Shown in pieces: positions 27,095 to 37,241 of a stretch of DNA of 64,000 nt. Origin of the DNA: Pseudomonas kermanshahensis (GTDB lineage Bacteria > Pseudomonadota > Gammaproteobacteria > Pseudomonadales > Pseudomonadaceae); the NCBI RefSeq assembly GCF_014269205.2, contig NZ_JABWRY020000001.1:744001-808000 (forward strand). The letters are read 5' to 3'. The notes beneath the pieces were generated by a model. It searched no databases and was not told the origin of the DNA. It saw only the letters and a list, made by a program, of their open reading frames with translations. The position numbers and the translations under genes were made by a program. Each line of letters begins with the position of its first letter. Positions within the stretch are counted from its first letter, which is position 1.

Positions 27095-28804
27095 ATGCGT
27101 ATCGAACCTCGCCCCCTGCCGTCGACCTTGCCCTTGCTGGGTAACCTGCCACCCTTGTTGACCCGTCTGTATGCCGCCCGCGGCGTGCAGACCGAGGCCG
27201 AACTGGACAAAAGCCTGGCGCGGCTGTTGCCGTACCAGCAACTCAAAGGCATCGAGGCGGGGGTAGACCTGCTGGTCGAAGCCCTCGACCAGCGCCAGCG
27301 CATTCTTATCGTCGGCGACTTCGACGCCGACGGTGCCACTGCCAGCACCGTTGGCGTGCTGGGCCTGCGTTTGCTGGGCGCGGCGCACGTCGATTACCTG
27401 GTGCCCAACCGCTTCGAATTCGGCTATGGCCTGACGCCGGAGATCGTCGACGTCGCACTGCAGCGTCAGCCGCAGTTGCTGATCACCGTCGACAACGGCA
27501 TCTCCAGTGTCGATGGCGTGGCGGCAGCCAAGGCGGCGGGGCTCAAGGTGCTGGTCACCGACCACCACTTGCCGGGCGAACAATTGCCCGACGCCGATGC
27601 GATCATCAACCCGAACCAGCCGGGCTGTGACTTCCCTAGCAAGTCGCTGGCCGGGGTCGGGGTGATCTTCTATGTGCTCATGGCCTTGCGCGCACGCCTG
27701 CGCAGCTTGGGGCGCTACGACACGCAAGCACAGCCGAACATCGGCGAGCTGCTCGACCTGGTGGCGCTGGGCAGCGTCGCCGACGTGGTGCCGCTGGACG
27801 CCAACAACCGCATCCTGGTGCACCAGGGCCTCGAACGCATTCGCGCCGGCCGCGCTCGGCCAGGGCTCAAGGCGATTCTTGAGGTGGCCCGCCGTGATCA
27901 CCGGCGCATCACCTCCACCGACCTGGGCTTCATTCTTGGCCCGCGCTTGAACGCGGCTGGGCGCTTGGACGACATGAGCCTGGGCATCGAATGCCTGCTG
28001 TGCGAAGACGCCGCCCTGGCCCAGGAAATGGCCCAGCAGCTGGACGACCTCAACCAGGACCGCAAGTCAATCGAGCAGGGCATGCAGCGCGAGGCGCTGG
28101 CCCAGCTCAAGGACCTGCCCGTCGAATCGATGCCGTACGGCTTGTGCCTGTTCGATGCCGACTGGCACCAAGGCGTGATCGGGATCCTTGCCTCACGCTT
28201 GAAGGAACGTTATCACCGGCCGACCATTGCCTTTGCCGATGCCGGCGACGGCATGCTCAAGGGCTCGGCACGTTCGGTGCCGGGTTTTCACATCCGCGAT
28301 GCGCTGGATGCGGTGGCGGCGCGCCATCCGCAGTTGATCAGCAAATTCGGCGGGCACGCCATGGCCGCCGGGTTGTCGTTGCCTGAAGGCAACTTCCCGG
28401 CATTCGCCGAGGCGTTTGACCAGGAAGTGCGGCGCCAGCTGCGCGAAGAAGACCTTACCGGCCGGCTTCTGTCGGATGGCAGCCTGGCCGTGGAAGAGTT
28501 TCACCTCGACCTGGCCAAGGCCCTGCGCCACGCCGGGCCATGGGGGCAGCACTTCCCAGAGCCGTTGTTCCATGGTGTGTTTCAGCTGGTCGAGCAGCGA
28601 GTGGTCGGCGAGCGGCACCTGAAAGTGGTGCTCAAGAGCGAATGTGGCTCGGTGAAGCTTGATGGCATTGCCTTCGGCGTCGACCGCGAGGTGTGGCCGA
28701 ACCCTACCGTGCGTTGGGTGGAGCTGGCGTACAAGCTGGATGTGAACGAGTTTCGCGGTAATGAGAGCGTGCAGTTGATGATTGCCCACATGGAGCCGCG
28801 CTGA
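27095..28804 (+). CDS. recJ: Single-stranded-DNA-specific exonuclease RecJ
   Basis: 569 residues. The DHH phosphoesterase motifs are complete: GDFDADGATAST (motif I), TVDNGISS (motif II), VTDHHLPGE (motif III, DHH) and GSVADVVPLD. The C-terminal DHHA1 segment contains GHAMAAGLSL, followed by an OB-like domain. It is a 5'-3' exonuclease in recombination and mismatch repair. The neighbouring downstream region is a REP pair. Confidence 0.97.
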   Translation: MRIEPRPLPSTLPLLGNLPPLLTRLYAARGVQTEAELDKSLARLLPYQQLKGIEAGVDLLVEALDQRQRILIVGDFDADGATASTVGVLGLRLLGAAHVDYLVPNRFEFGYGLTPEIVDVALQRQPQLLITVDNGISSVDGVAAAKAAGLKVLVTDHHLPGEQLPDADAIINPNQPGCDFPSKSLAGVGVIFYVLMALRARLRSLGRYDTQAQPNIGELLDLVALGSVADVVPLDANNRILVHQGLERIRAGRARPGLKAILEVARRDHRRITSTDLGFILGPRLNAAGRLDDMSLGIECLLCEDAALAQEMAQQLDDLNQDRKSIEQGMQREALAQLKDLPVESMPYGLCLFDADWHQGVIGILASRLKERYHRPTIAFADAGDGMLKGSARSVPGFHIRDALDAVAARHPQLISKFGGHAMAAGLSLPEGNFPAFAEAFDQEVRRQLREEDLTGRLLSDGSLAVEEFHLDLAKALRHAGPWGQHFPEPLFHGVFQLVEQRVVGERHLKVVLKSECGSVKLDGIAFGVDREVWPNPTVRWVELAYKLDVNEFRGNESVQLMIAHMEPR

Positions 28805-28840
28805 CGGTTTCAAGGTGATTGGCTTGGGTGTTGTGGTGCG

Positions 28841-29097
28841 GCGGATATCGAGCGCCGCCCGCGCGGCGCTTCGCAGCACAAGGCTGCTCCTACATTTGTT
28901 TCGGGCCAGTCACTTCTGTGAGATCACCTCTGTTCGCCTTGTCTGCCCCGTCGATATCGAAGGGGCATCGCTGTTTTTAATCAATCTCCAGCCATCCACC
29001 TAGGGTGCGCGCGCCTATAGCACAGGAATAATTGGCCCGAAACAGATGTGGGAGCAGCCTTGTGCTGCGAAGCGCCGCGCGGGCGGCGCTCGATCTC
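28841..29097. repeat. Inverted REP pair (BIME-like) upstream of the flavin reductase gene
   Basis: One copy in plus orientation (28841-28910: palindrome core GCGCCGCCCGCGCGGCGC, then AGCACAAGGCTGCTCCTACA and a CGGGCCA tail) and one in reverse (29033-29097) are separated by about 120 bp. They fill most of the 490-bp gene-free gap between recJ and the next gene; nothing else was recognised in the gap. Confidence 0.9.
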
Positions 29098-29294
29098 ATA
29101 GGCGCTGCAAACCTGCCGGCATACACCTGGAGGCCTTGCCTCATCAAACCAAACACCCAGCATTCCACCCCAAATCCCATGGACCCCCCCCCACCCATTC
29201 TGGTCTAGTCTGAAGTTATGACCGGACCTGGGCCAGGGACGTGCAATTGAGTGTCCGGGCCGGATCACCATTGGAGTCCTTGGGAGGTGCCCTC

Positions 29295-30401
29295 ATGAGC
29301 CTGCTGCTCGAGCCTTACACCCTGCGTAAGCTGACGTTGCCCAACCGCATCGCGGTTTCGCCGATGTGCCAGTATTCCGCTGTCGATGGCTTGGCCAACG
29401 ACTGGCATCTTGTCCATTTGGGTAGCCGCGCCGTCGGTGGTGCGGGCCTGGTCATTACCGAAGCGACCGCCGTCACCCCTGACGGCCGTATCACCGCCGA
29501 AGACCTCGGCCTGTGGCATGACGAACAGATTGCCCCGCTGCAGCGCATCACCCGTTTTATTACCGCCCAAGGCGCCGTGCCTGGGGTGCAACTTGCCCAC
29601 GCTGGGCGTAAGGCCAGCACGCACCGGCCCTGGTTAGGCAAGCATGGCAGCCTGAAGGCCGAGGATGGTGGCTGGCAGCCGGTCGGGCCGTCGAAGATCG
29701 CTTTCGACCCTGAACATGCAGTGCCTCACGAGCTGTCGGAAGGGGAGATCGCCGGTATCGTCCAGGCTTTCGCCGATGCCGCTCGACGCGCGCTGACGGC
29801 GGGGTTCAAAGTGGTCGAGGTGCATGCCGCCCATGGCTATTTGCTGCATCAGTTTCTCTCGCCACTGAGTAACCAGCGGCGTGACAAGTACGGCAGCTGC
29901 TTTGAAAACCGCATCCGCCTGACCCTCGACGTCACCCAGGCGGTGCGTGATGTCTGGCCGGACGATTTGCCAGTGTTCGTGCGGGTCTCGGCGACCGATT
30001 GGGTCGAAGACGGCTGGAACCCTGACGAAACCGTCGAGTTGGCACGGCGCCTGCGCTCGCTAGGCGTCGACCTTATCGATGTTTCATCCGGCGGCACGTC
30101 GGTCAACGCCGAGATCCCGACCGGCCCAGGCTACCAGACCCGCTTCGCCGAGCGCGTGCGCAAAGAGTCGGAAATCGCCACCGGCACTGTGGGCATGATC
30201 ACCGAGCCGGCCCAGGCCGAGCACATCCTGCGTACCGGCCAGGCGGACGTCATCTTCCTGGCCCGCGAACTGCTGCGCGACCCTTACTGGCCGCTGCATG
30301 CCGACGATGACCTGGGCGGCAACAAGGCCACCTGGCCGGCGCAGTATCAACGGGCTACCAGCCGGGCTAACCCGATTCATGAGTCGGATTTGCGGGATTA
30401 G
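29295..30401 (+). CDS. NADH:flavin oxidoreductase, old yellow enzyme family (YqjM/XenA-like)
   Basis: 368 residues from the ATG at 29295 (GGGAGGTG ribosome site). It is a class II OYE: Cys25 and Tyr27 in SPMCQYSA, HAGRKAS at 102-108, the substrate-binding His177 and His180 in VHAAHGYLLHQF, and the FMN-phosphate-binding end FLARELLRDPYW. It is expected to reduce activated C=C bonds or nitro compounds with NAD(P)H. It stands alone between two REP pairs. Confidence 0.93.
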   Translation: MSLLLEPYTLRKLTLPNRIAVSPMCQYSAVDGLANDWHLVHLGSRAVGGAGLVITEATAVTPDGRITAEDLGLWHDEQIAPLQRITRFITAQGAVPGVQLAHAGRKASTHRPWLGKHGSLKAEDGGWQPVGPSKIAFDPEHAVPHELSEGEIAGIVQAFADAARRALTAGFKVVEVHAAHGYLLHQFLSPLSNQRRDKYGSCFENRIRLTLDVTQAVRDVWPDDLPVFVRVSATDWVEDGWNPDETVELARRLRSLGVDLIDVSSGGTSVNAEIPTGPGYQTRFAERVRKESEIATGTVGMITEPAQAEHILRTGQADVIFLARELLRDPYWPLHADDDLGGNKATWPAQYQRATSRANPIHESDLRD

Positions 30402-30448
30402 ACTGAGTGGTTTGCGGGTGTCTGGCTTTGGGTGTAAGGGGGTGCTGA

Positions 30449-30670
30449 CATCGAGCGCCGCCCGCGCGGCGCTTCGCAGCACAAGGCTGCTCCTACATTT
30501 ATTTCGGGCCAATTATTCCTGCCATGGGCGCGCGGCTCCTTGGCGCCCGCCTTGATATCGAGACGTACAAACAAGGTGGTCGCGCGCGCAGGCACAGGCG
30601 TGACTGGCCCGAAACAGATGTAGGAGCAGCCTTGTGCTGCGAAGCGCCGCGCGGGCGGCGCTCGATCTCG
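30449..30670. repeat. Inverted REP pair downstream of the flavin reductase gene
   Basis: The same element as at 28841-29097: a plus copy at 30449-30512 and a reverse copy at about 30605-30670. It occupies the 300-bp gap between the convergent reductase and dehydrogenase genes; nothing else was recognised there. Confidence 0.9.
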
Positions 30671-30701
30671 AGGCGCTACAAATCCACTGACAAGCCCCAA
30701 C

Positions 30702-32126
30702 TCAATGCTTGATCATCACATGCCGCACACAGGTGTAGTCCTCCAGCCCATACACCGACATATCCTTCCCATACCCCGAATGCTTCTGCCCGCCATGGGG
30801 CATTTCGCTGACCAGCATGAAGTGGGTATTCACCCAGGTGCAGCCGTACTGCAAGCGCGCCGCCAGGCGATGGGCGCGGCCGGTGTCGCGGGTCCACACC
30901 GATGATGCCAGGCCGTAGTTGGAGTCGTTGGCCCACGCCAGCGCCTGCGCCTCGTCGGTGAAGCGGGTCACCGAGACCACTGGGCCAAATACCTCATTGC
31001 GCACGATCTCGTCATCCTGCAGAGCATCGGCCAGTACGGTTGGCTCGAAGAAGAAGCCGTCGCCCTCGATCGCCTTGCCACCGGTCACCAGGCGAATGTG
31101 CGGTTGGGCGATAGCCCGCTCCACAAGGCCTGCGACCTTGTCGCGGTGCTGGGCACTGATCAGCGGCCCCAGTTCCGTGTCCTCGGCGTCCTGCAGGCCG
31201 GGCTTGAGGCTGGCCACCGCTTCGCCCAGGCGTTGCACGAATGGCTCGTAGATGCCGTCCTGCACATACAGGCGGCAAGCCGCGGTGCAGTCCTGGCCGG
31301 CGTTGTAGAAGCCGAACGTGCGGATACCCTCGATGGCGGCGTCAATGTCGGCATCGTCGAACACCAGCACCGGCGCCTTGCCGCCCAGCTCCATGTGCAT
31401 GCGCTTCACACTGTCGGCGGTGGCGCTGATGATGTGCGCGCCGGTGGGGATCGAACCGGTCAGCGACACCATGCGCACGTTCGGGTGGGTGACCAGCGGC
31501 GTGCCGACGGTTTGGCCACGGCCGAAGAGGATGTTGAGCACGCCAGGCGGCAGCAGGCCCTGCGCCAGTTCGCCCAGGCGCAGTGCGGTGAGCGGCGTCA
31601 GTTCGGACGGTTTGATCACTACGGTGTTGCCGGCTGCCAGGGCCGGCGCGACCTTCCAGGCCAACATCATCAGCGGGTAGTTCCACGGTGCGATCGAGGC
31701 GACCACGCCCAGTGGGTCGCGGCGGATCATCGAGGTGTGCCCTGGCAAGTACTCGCCGGCCGCCGAGCCGCCCAGGCAGCGCGCCGCCCCGGCGAAAAAG
31801 CGGAACACGTCGGCAATCGCCGGGATTTCGTCATTCAGCGCAGCACTGAAGGGCTTGCCGCAGTTTTGCGATTCGAGCCGGGCCAGTTCCTCGCCATGCT
31901 GCTCGATGGTATCGGCCAGCGCCAGCAATGCCAGGGAGCGGTCCTTGGGGCTGGCTTGTGACCAGCCCTCGAAGGCCTGGTCGGCGGCACGCACGGCGCT
32001 GTCGACCTGCGCTTCGCTGGCTTCGTTGATTTGCGCCAGGGCGCTGCCCGAGGCGGGGTTGAGCACCGTCCAGGCCGGCCCCTCGCCGGCGACCAGGTGG
32101 CCGTTGATCAGCATCTGCGTTTGCAT
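30702..32126 (-). CDS. Aldehyde dehydrogenase, gamma-aminobutyraldehyde dehydrogenase-like (PatD type)
   Basis: 474 residues from the ATG at 32124-32126, with GGAGGAG upstream; the much longer open frame before it only reads the permease gene in another frame. Catalytic residues: Glu246 in HMELGGKAP and Cys280 in [10 protein letters not shown]; the NAD site is around [10 protein letters not shown] (221-230). E. coli PatD (YdcW) has the same length and operon place. It would oxidise aminoaldehydes made from putrescine-type amines to amino acids such as GABA. Substrate assignment is by context. Confidence 0.9.
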   Translation of the reverse strand: MQTQMLINGHLVAGEGPAWTVLNPASGSALAQINEASEAQVDSAVRAADQAFEGWSQASPKDRSLALLALADTIEQHGEELARLESQNCGKPFSAALNDEIPAIADVFRFFAGAARCLGGSAAGEYLPGHTSMIRRDPLGVVASIAPWNYPLMMLAWKVAPALAAGNTVVIKPSELTPLTALRLGELAQGLLPPGVLNILFGRGQTVGTPLVTHPNVRMVSLTGSIPTGAHIISATADSVKRMHMELGGKAPVLVFDDADIDAAIEGIRTFGFYNAGQDCTAACRLYVQDGIYEPFVQRLGEAVASLKPGLQDAEDTELGPLISAQHRDKVAGLVERAIAQPHIRLVTGGKAIEGDGFFFEPTVLADALQDDEIVRNEVFGPVVSVTRFTDEAQALAWANDSNYGLASSVWTRDTGRAHRLAARLQYGCTWVNTHFMLVSEMPHGGQKHSGYGKDMSVYGLEDYTCVRHVMIKH

Positions 32127-32143
32127 GGAAGACTCCTCCAGGG

Positions 32144-32950
32144 TCATTTGCCACTGCCCGCGACGCTTTCGCCGCCGCGGGTCAGGTAATAGGCGCCGAG
32201 GATCGGCAGCATGGTCACCAGCATCACCAGCATGGCGACCACATTGGTCACGGGCACGTCGCGCGGGCGGCTGAGCTGGTTGAGCAACCAGATCGGCAGC
32301 GTGCGTTCGTGCCCTGCGGTAAAGGTGGTCACGATGATTTCGTCGAACGACAAAGCGAAGGCCAGCATGCCACCTGCCAGCAGCGCCGAGCCGAGGTTGG
32401 GCAGGATGATGTAGCGGAAGGTCTGCCAGCCATCCGCGCCCAGGTCCATCGAGGCTTCGATCAGGCTTTGCGAGGTCCGCCGCAGGCGGGCGATGACGTT
32501 GTTGTAGACGATCACCACGCAGAAGGTCGCGTGGCCGACCACGATGGTGAACAGGCCAGGTTCGATGCCCAGGCTCTTGAACGCGGAGAGCAGGGCGATA
32601 CCGGTGATGATGCCGGGCAGGGCAATCGGCAAAATCAGCATCAGCGAGATGCCCTCCTTGCCAAAAAAGCTGCGCCGGTACAGCGCCGCCGAGGCCAGGG
32701 TGCCGAGCACCAGGGCAATCAGTGTGGCCAGGCAGGCAACCTGCAGCGACAGCTTGATGGCTTCGAGCACATCCGGGCGAGCGAAGGCCACGCTGAACCA
32801 CTTCAGGGTAAAGCCCTGGGGCGGGAAGCTGAACGCCGCGTCTTCGGTGTTGAAGGCATAGAGGACGATGATCAGGATCGGGAAGTGCAGGAACAGCAAC
32901 CCGCCCCAGGCCGCCAGGCGCAAGCCGGTTGATGCGTTTTCAGAGTGCAT
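32144..32950 (-). CDS. Polyamine-type ABC transporter permease (PotC/YdcV-like)
   Basis: 268 residues with six hydrophobic segments and the EAA loop ([20 protein letters not shown]) that contacts the ATPase. It overlaps the upstream permease gene by 11 bp and is followed closely by the aldehyde dehydrogenase gene. It forms the membrane pore together with the PotB-like subunit. Confidence 0.93.
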   Translation of the reverse strand: MHSENASTGLRLAAWGGLLFLHFPILIIVLYAFNTEDAAFSFPPQGFTLKWFSVAFARPDVLEAIKLSLQVACLATLIALVLGTLASAALYRRSFFGKEGISLMLILPIALPGIITGIALLSAFKSLGIEPGLFTIVVGHATFCVVIVYNNVIARLRRTSQSLIEASMDLGADGWQTFRYIILPNLGSALLAGGMLAFALSFDEIIVTTFTAGHERTLPIWLLNQLSRPRDVPVTNVVAMLVMLVTMLPILGAYYLTRGGESVAGSGK

Positions 32951-33872
32951 CGAATGCCCCCAGGCGCTTGACGATGGACAAGTAGACCGCGATCAGCACG
33001 ATAGGCACCAAGGTAAACGCGGCGGCCATTGGCATGTTGCCGATCGCCCCTTGTTGGGCATAGACCATGCTGCCGATGAAGTAACCGGGCGGGCCGATCA
33101 GCTGCGGCACGATGAAGTCGCCCAGGGTCAGGGAGAAGGTGAAGATTGACCCTGCGGCAATGCCCGGGATCGACAGCGGCAAAATCACCTGCCAGAAGGT
33201 TTGCCTGGGCCTGGCCCCCAGGTCCGCCGACGCTTGCAGCAAGGACGGCGGCAAGCGCTCCAGCGAGGCCTGAATCGGCAGGATCATGAACGGCAGCCAG
33301 ATGTACACGAACACCATGAAGCGCCCCAGGTGCGAGGTCGACAGGGTACTGCCGCCAACGCCAGGCACTGTCAGCACCGCCTGCAGCAGGCCGTCCAGGT
33401 GCAGCACCTGGACGAACCATTGGGCCACGCCGCCTTTGGCCAGCAGCAAGGTCCAGGCGTAAGTCTTGACGATGTAGCTGGCCCACATCGGCATCATCAC
33501 CGCGATGTAGAAAAATGCCTTGGTCTTGCCGCTGGTGTAGCGCGCCATGTAGTAGGCGATCGGGAAGGCCAGCACCGCGCTGGCCAGCGAGACTGCCACT
33601 GCCATGCCCAAGGTGCGCAGGATGATGTCGAAGTTCGACGGGTTGAACAGCGCCGCGAAATTGCCCAGGGTCAGGTCCGGGGTCACCGCCATGGTGAAGT
33701 CGTCGAAGGTATAGAACCCCTGCCACAGCAGGTTCAGCAACGAGCCCAGGTAGATCGCCCCGAACCAGGTCAGTGGCGGGATCAACAGCAGCATCAGGTA
33801 GAGGTTGGGGCGCCGGTATAACAGGTTAGAGAACCTGCGCAGCGGGCTTGGGTTGGCGCGCGGGGCGTTCAT
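32940..33872 (-). CDS. Polyamine-type ABC transporter permease (PotB/YdcU-like)
   Basis: 310 residues with six membrane segments plus an N-terminal cytosolic extension. The EAA loop is [20 protein letters not shown]. It starts 1 bp after the stop of the ATPase gene and overlaps the next permease gene by 11 bp, so translation of the set is tightly coupled. Confidence 0.93.
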   Translation of the reverse strand: MNAPRANPSPLRRFSNLLYRRPNLYLMLLLIPPLTWFGAIYLGSLLNLLWQGFYTFDDFTMAVTPDLTLGNFAALFNPSNFDIILRTLGMAVAVSLASAVLAFPIAYYMARYTSGKTKAFFYIAVMMPMWASYIVKTYAWTLLLAKGGVAQWFVQVLHLDGLLQAVLTVPGVGGSTLSTSHLGRFMVFVYIWLPFMILPIQASLERLPPSLLQASADLGARPRQTFWQVILPLSIPGIAAGSIFTFSLTLGDFIVPQLIGPPGYFIGSMVYAQQGAIGNMPMAAAFTLVPIVLIAVYLSIVKRLGAFDAL

Positions 33873-33873
33873 C

Positions 33874-34914
33874 TCAGCGGCCCTCGTCGAGCACGGTTTC
33901 CTGCAGCGCCGTCATCGCTTCACGGGGCCAGCGCGCCAGCACCCGCTGGCCGGCCTGCCAGGTGGGCGGCTGTGCCTGCCAGCGGTCGTTGGCCTGGCTT
34001 ACTGTCAGCAGCTGGCCGCTGTCCAACTGCAGCTCGAAGCGGGTCGCGCTGCCTTGATACTGCACGTCGTGCAACAGGCCGCTGACTTGCACTTCATGGC
34101 TGGCAGCGGCTTGTTCGCCCAGGCGGATATGCTCGGGGCGGATGGAAAACGGCGCGGGGCTGCCATTGAGCTGCTCGGCCAACGCGCCGCGCACCACGTT
34201 CGAGGTGCCGACGAACTCGGCGACGAAGGTAGTGGCCGGCTTCATGTACAGGTTGCGCGGGGTGTCGACCTGTTCGATGCGGCCGCGGTTGAACACCGCG
34301 ACCCGGTCGGACATCGACAGCGCTTCGGTCTGGTCGTGGGTGACGAAGATGAAGGTGATCCCCAGCTGGCGCTGGAGTTTTTTCAGTTCGCCCTGCATCT
34401 GCTCACGCAGCTTCAGGTCCAGTGCACCTAGCGGTTCGTCGAGCAACAGCACCCGTGGGCGGTTGACCAGGGCGCGGGCGAGGGCGACGCGCTGTCGCTG
34501 GCCGCCGGACAGCTGCGCCGGTTTGCGCGCACCGTAACCGGCCAGCGCCACCATCGCCAAGGCCTCTTCAGCGCGGGCGTGGCGCTCGGCCTTGGCCACG
34601 CCTTTGACCTTGAGGCCGTAGGCGATGTTGTCGCGCACGTTCATGTGCGGGAACAGTGCGTAGTCCTGGAACACGGTGTTGACGTCGCGTTGGTAGGGCG
34701 GCACGCCTGCAGCTTCGACGCCATGGATGCGGATCGAGCCAGTGTTGGGTTGTTCGAAGCCTGCGATCAGGCGCAGGCAGGTGGTCTTGCCCGAGCCGGA
34801 AGGGCCGAGCATGGAAAAGAACTCGCCATCTTCGATGTCGATGCTGACCTGGTCGACGGCCTTGACCTCGCCGAAGGTGCGTGAAACGTGGGTGAACTGG
34901 ACGGCTAGGGGCAT
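33874..34914 (-). CDS. Polyamine-type ABC transporter ATP-binding protein (PotA/YdcT-like)
   Basis: 346 residues. Walker A is GPSGSGKTT (37-45), the signature is LSGGQRQRVALARAL, Walker B is VLLLDEP, the switch is VTHDQ, and a TOBE domain occupies about 270-340. It powers import of the ligand caught by the binding protein. A REP pair separates it from the upstream binding-protein gene. Confidence 0.95.
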   Translation of the reverse strand: MPLAVQFTHVSRTFGEVKAVDQVSIDIEDGEFFSMLGPSGSGKTTCLRLIAGFEQPNTGSIRIHGVEAAGVPPYQRDVNTVFQDYALFPHMNVRDNIAYGLKVKGVAKAERHARAEEALAMVALAGYGARKPAQLSGGQRQRVALARALVNRPRVLLLDEPLGALDLKLREQMQGELKKLQRQLGITFIFVTHDQTEALSMSDRVAVFNRGRIEQVDTPRNLYMKPATTFVAEFVGTSNVVRGALAEQLNGSPAPFSIRPEHIRLGEQAAASHEVQVSGLLHDVQYQGSATRFELQLDSGQLLTVSQANDRWQAQPPTWQAGQRVLARWPREAMTALQETVLDEGR

Positions 34915-34940
34915 GGGCGGTACTCAGCTGTGCTTGTAGT

Positions 34941-35033
34941 GCCTGCACCGGCCCTTTCGCGGGGCAAGCCCGCAGGGGCCATAGCGACGCTGCCCTTGTG
35001 GGAGCGGGCTTGCCCCGCGAAAGGGCCGGGACA
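34941..35033. repeat. REP inverted pair inside the polyamine transporter operon
   Basis: Two opposed copies of the GGGAGCGGGCTTGCCCCGCGAA type (34948-34973 region and 34998-35027) form a long hairpin between the binding-protein gene and the ATPase gene. Confidence 0.9.
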
Positions 35034-35046
35034 GGCTCATTCGACC

Positions 35047-36198
35047 TTAGCGTCCACCCATGATCGCAATGTAATCCTGCGTCCAACGGCTGTACGGCAC
35101 GAACTTGCCACCCTGGGCCTGCGGGGTCTTCCAGAAGGCGATCTTGTCGAAGTTGTCGAAGCCATTGGTTTTGCACCCTTCGGCGCCCAGCAGTTCGCTG
35201 CCGGTGCAGGCTGCAGGCACTGCCGGCAACGAGCCGAACCAGGCAGCCACATCACCTTGCACCTTCGGTTGCAGCGACCAGTCCATCCATTTGTAGGCAC
35301 AGTTGGGGTGCTTGGCCTCGCTGTGCAGCATGGTGGTGTCGGCCCAGCCCGTGGCGCCTTCTTTCGGAATGGTCGAGGCCACCGGCTGCTTCTCCGCTTT
35401 CAGGCCGTTGACCATGTAGCCCCAGGAGCTGGACGCGGCCACGCCTTCGTTCTTCACATCGCTCATCTGCACCGTGGCGTCATGCCAGTAGCGGTGAATC
35501 AGCGGCTGTTGCTGGCGCAACAGTTCGAGCACCGCTTTGTACTGGGTCTCGTTCAGTTCGTAGGGGTCCTGGATGCCCAGTTCCGGCTTGGCCGACTTCA
35601 GGTACAGCGCCGCATCGGCGATGTAGATCGGCCCGTCGTAGGCTTGCACGCGGCCTTTGTTCGGCTTGCCGTCGGGCAGGTTTTGCGGTTCGAAGACCAC
35701 GCCCCAGCTGGTCGGCGGCTGCTTGAATACCGTGGTGCTGTACAGCAGCACGTTCGGCCCCCATTGGTACGGGGTGCCGTAGGCTTGCTTGTCGACCACG
35801 TACCAGCCGCCGTTTTGCAGGCGCGGGTCGATGTTTTTCCAGTTGGGGATCAGCGCGGTGTTGATCGGCTGTACCCGCTTGCCGGCGATCAGCCGCAGCG
35901 ACGCGTCGCCCGAGGCGGTGACCAGGTCGTAGCCACCCTTGGTCATCAGGCTGACCATTTCGTCCGAGGTGGCGGCGGTCTTGACGCTGACCTTGCAGCC
36001 GGTTTCCTTTTCAAAGCCAGTGACCCAATCGTAGGCCTTGTCGCTTTCACCGCGCTCAATGTAGCCGGGCCAGGCGACGATATCCAGGCGCCCTTCGCCG
36101 GCTCCCAGGGCGTTGAGCGGTTCGGCGGCCTGCAGGCTGGCGCTGGCGAACAACGCGCCCGTCATGGCGCCGAGCAATGCGGTCTTGTGCGCTGACAT
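35047..36198 (-). CDS. Periplasmic polyamine-type substrate-binding protein (YdcS-like)
   Basis: 383 residues with a signal peptide (1-24, ending SLQAA). RLDIVAWPGYIERG at the start of the mature part and the SBP_bac-type fold match the YdcS/PotD group. Cysteines (TGCKV, PNCAY, ACTGSE, EGCK) could form periplasmic disulfides. First gene of the operon; gene order binding protein-ATPase-permease-permease-dehydrogenase equals E. coli ydcSTUV-patD, supporting uptake of putrescine or a related amine followed by oxidation. Confidence 0.93.
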   Translation of the reverse strand: MSAHKTALLGAMTGALFASASLQAAEPLNALGAGEGRLDIVAWPGYIERGESDKAYDWVTGFEKETGCKVSVKTAATSDEMVSLMTKGGYDLVTASGDASLRLIAGKRVQPINTALIPNWKNIDPRLQNGGWYVVDKQAYGTPYQWGPNVLLYSTTVFKQPPTSWGVVFEPQNLPDGKPNKGRVQAYDGPIYIADAALYLKSAKPELGIQDPYELNETQYKAVLELLRQQQPLIHRYWHDATVQMSDVKNEGVAASSSWGYMVNGLKAEKQPVASTIPKEGATGWADTTMLHSEAKHPNCAYKWMDWSLQPKVQGDVAAWFGSLPAVPAACTGSELLGAEGCKTNGFDNFDKIAFWKTPQAQGGKFVPYSRWTQDYIAIMGGR

Positions 36199-36415
36199 GG
36201 TGTTCCCTCTTCTTGGAGATCTGGGTCGGGGCAGTCATCAAGCAAGCAGTGGAGCAATTGTTATAAGCGTAGTGCGATTGCGCGAGGTATTGGCGATATC
36301 GAGTCTAGTTGGCTTTTTGCTGGCCAATGCAACATCCGGAAGCAAATCCCCCCGTGGCGATCGCGTGGGCAAGGCTTAATCTGGCCATTCTTTTGCGACG
36401 TCTGGAGGTACCTGA

Positions 36416-37114
36416 ATGAACACCCGCGGACTGCTCGACCAACTGCTCAAGTCCGGCCAGCAACTGCTCGAAAAACAGGCCGGTAAAGGCGGCTCAGGCA
36501 AGCCTGGCACCAGCGCCGGTGGCCTTGGCGGCCTGCTCTCCGGCGTGGGTGGCGGCGCGTTGGGGGCAGGGGCGCTGGGCCTGTTGCTGGGTAGCAAGAA
36601 GGCCCGCAAATATGGCGGCAAAGCCCTGACCTACGGTGGCCTGGCTGCGCTCGGGGTGCTGGCCTACAAGGCCTACGGCAACTGGCAGGCGCGCCAGCCG
36701 GGGGCAGGGCAGGCGCCCGAGCCGCAAACCCTCGACCGCCTGCCACCGGCCCAGGCCGAGCAGCACAGCCAGGCGGTGCTGCGCGCACTGGTGGCAGCGG
36801 CCAAGTCCGATGGCCATATCGATGAGCGCGAGCGCGCCTTGATCGAAGGCGAGTTCACCCGCCTGGACACGGACCGCGAACTGCAACATTGGCTGCACGA
36901 CGAGCTGAACAAACCGCTGGACCCGGCCGAAGTGGCGCGTGCTGCGCAAACACCGGAAATGGCCGCCGAGATGTACCTGGCCAGTGTCATGATGGTCGAT
37001 CAGGAAAACTTCATGGAGCGCGCCTACCTGGACGAACTCGCCCGGCAGCTGCGCCTGGACCCGGCATTGCGCCAGGAACTGGAGAGCCAGGTGCGGCTCG
37101 CCGCAGGCCAATAG
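36416..37114 (+). CDS. TerB/DUF533-type protein
   Basis: 232 residues. A glycine-rich N-terminal part (GKGGSGKPG...GGVGGGALGAGALGLLLG) with one hydrophobic stretch is followed by a proline/glutamine linker, then an all-helical C-terminal domain (about 110-230) with VAAAKSDGHIDERERALIEGEF, the acidic-loop pattern of TerB-like (YebE/DUF533) domains. It may sit at the inner membrane. The function is unknown. It precedes wspA by 127 bp on the same strand. Confidence 0.85.
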   Translation: MNTRGLLDQLLKSGQQLLEKQAGKGGSGKPGTSAGGLGGLLSGVGGGALGAGALGLLLGSKKARKYGGKALTYGGLAALGVLAYKAYGNWQARQPGAGQAPEPQTLDRLPPAQAEQHSQAVLRALVAAAKSDGHIDERERALIEGEFTRLDTDRELQHWLHDELNKPLDPAEVARAAQTPEMAAEMYLASVMMVDQENFMERAYLDELARQLRLDPALRQELESQVRLAAGQ

Positions 37115-37192
37115 CAGGCGACTTGGCTTGTCCATCAGGCAAGGATGCCTGAATACCCGCATTTCAGCCGCAAAAGCGTAGGATGCCTGGGC

Positions 37193-37198
37193 TATACT
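37193..37198 (+). promoter_or_regulatory. Candidate -10 of the wsp operon promoter
   Basis: TATACT, about 44 bases before the wspA GTG. No strong -35 is visible. Pattern and position only. Confidence 0.4.
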
Positions 37199-37241
37199 TC
37201 GGCGATTTTTCCCGCTCGTTGTGAATTCCTGAGGGCTGAAT

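Noticed and set aside
26480..27901. 473-codon open frame on the minus strand across yaeQ and recJ
   Set aside because: It crosses two well-supported genes in the opposite direction and shows no recognisable domains.
30702..32801. Single 699-residue protein starting at 32801
   Set aside because: The first ~225 codons read the permease gene in another frame. A strong ribosome site and the correct family N-terminus are at 32126.
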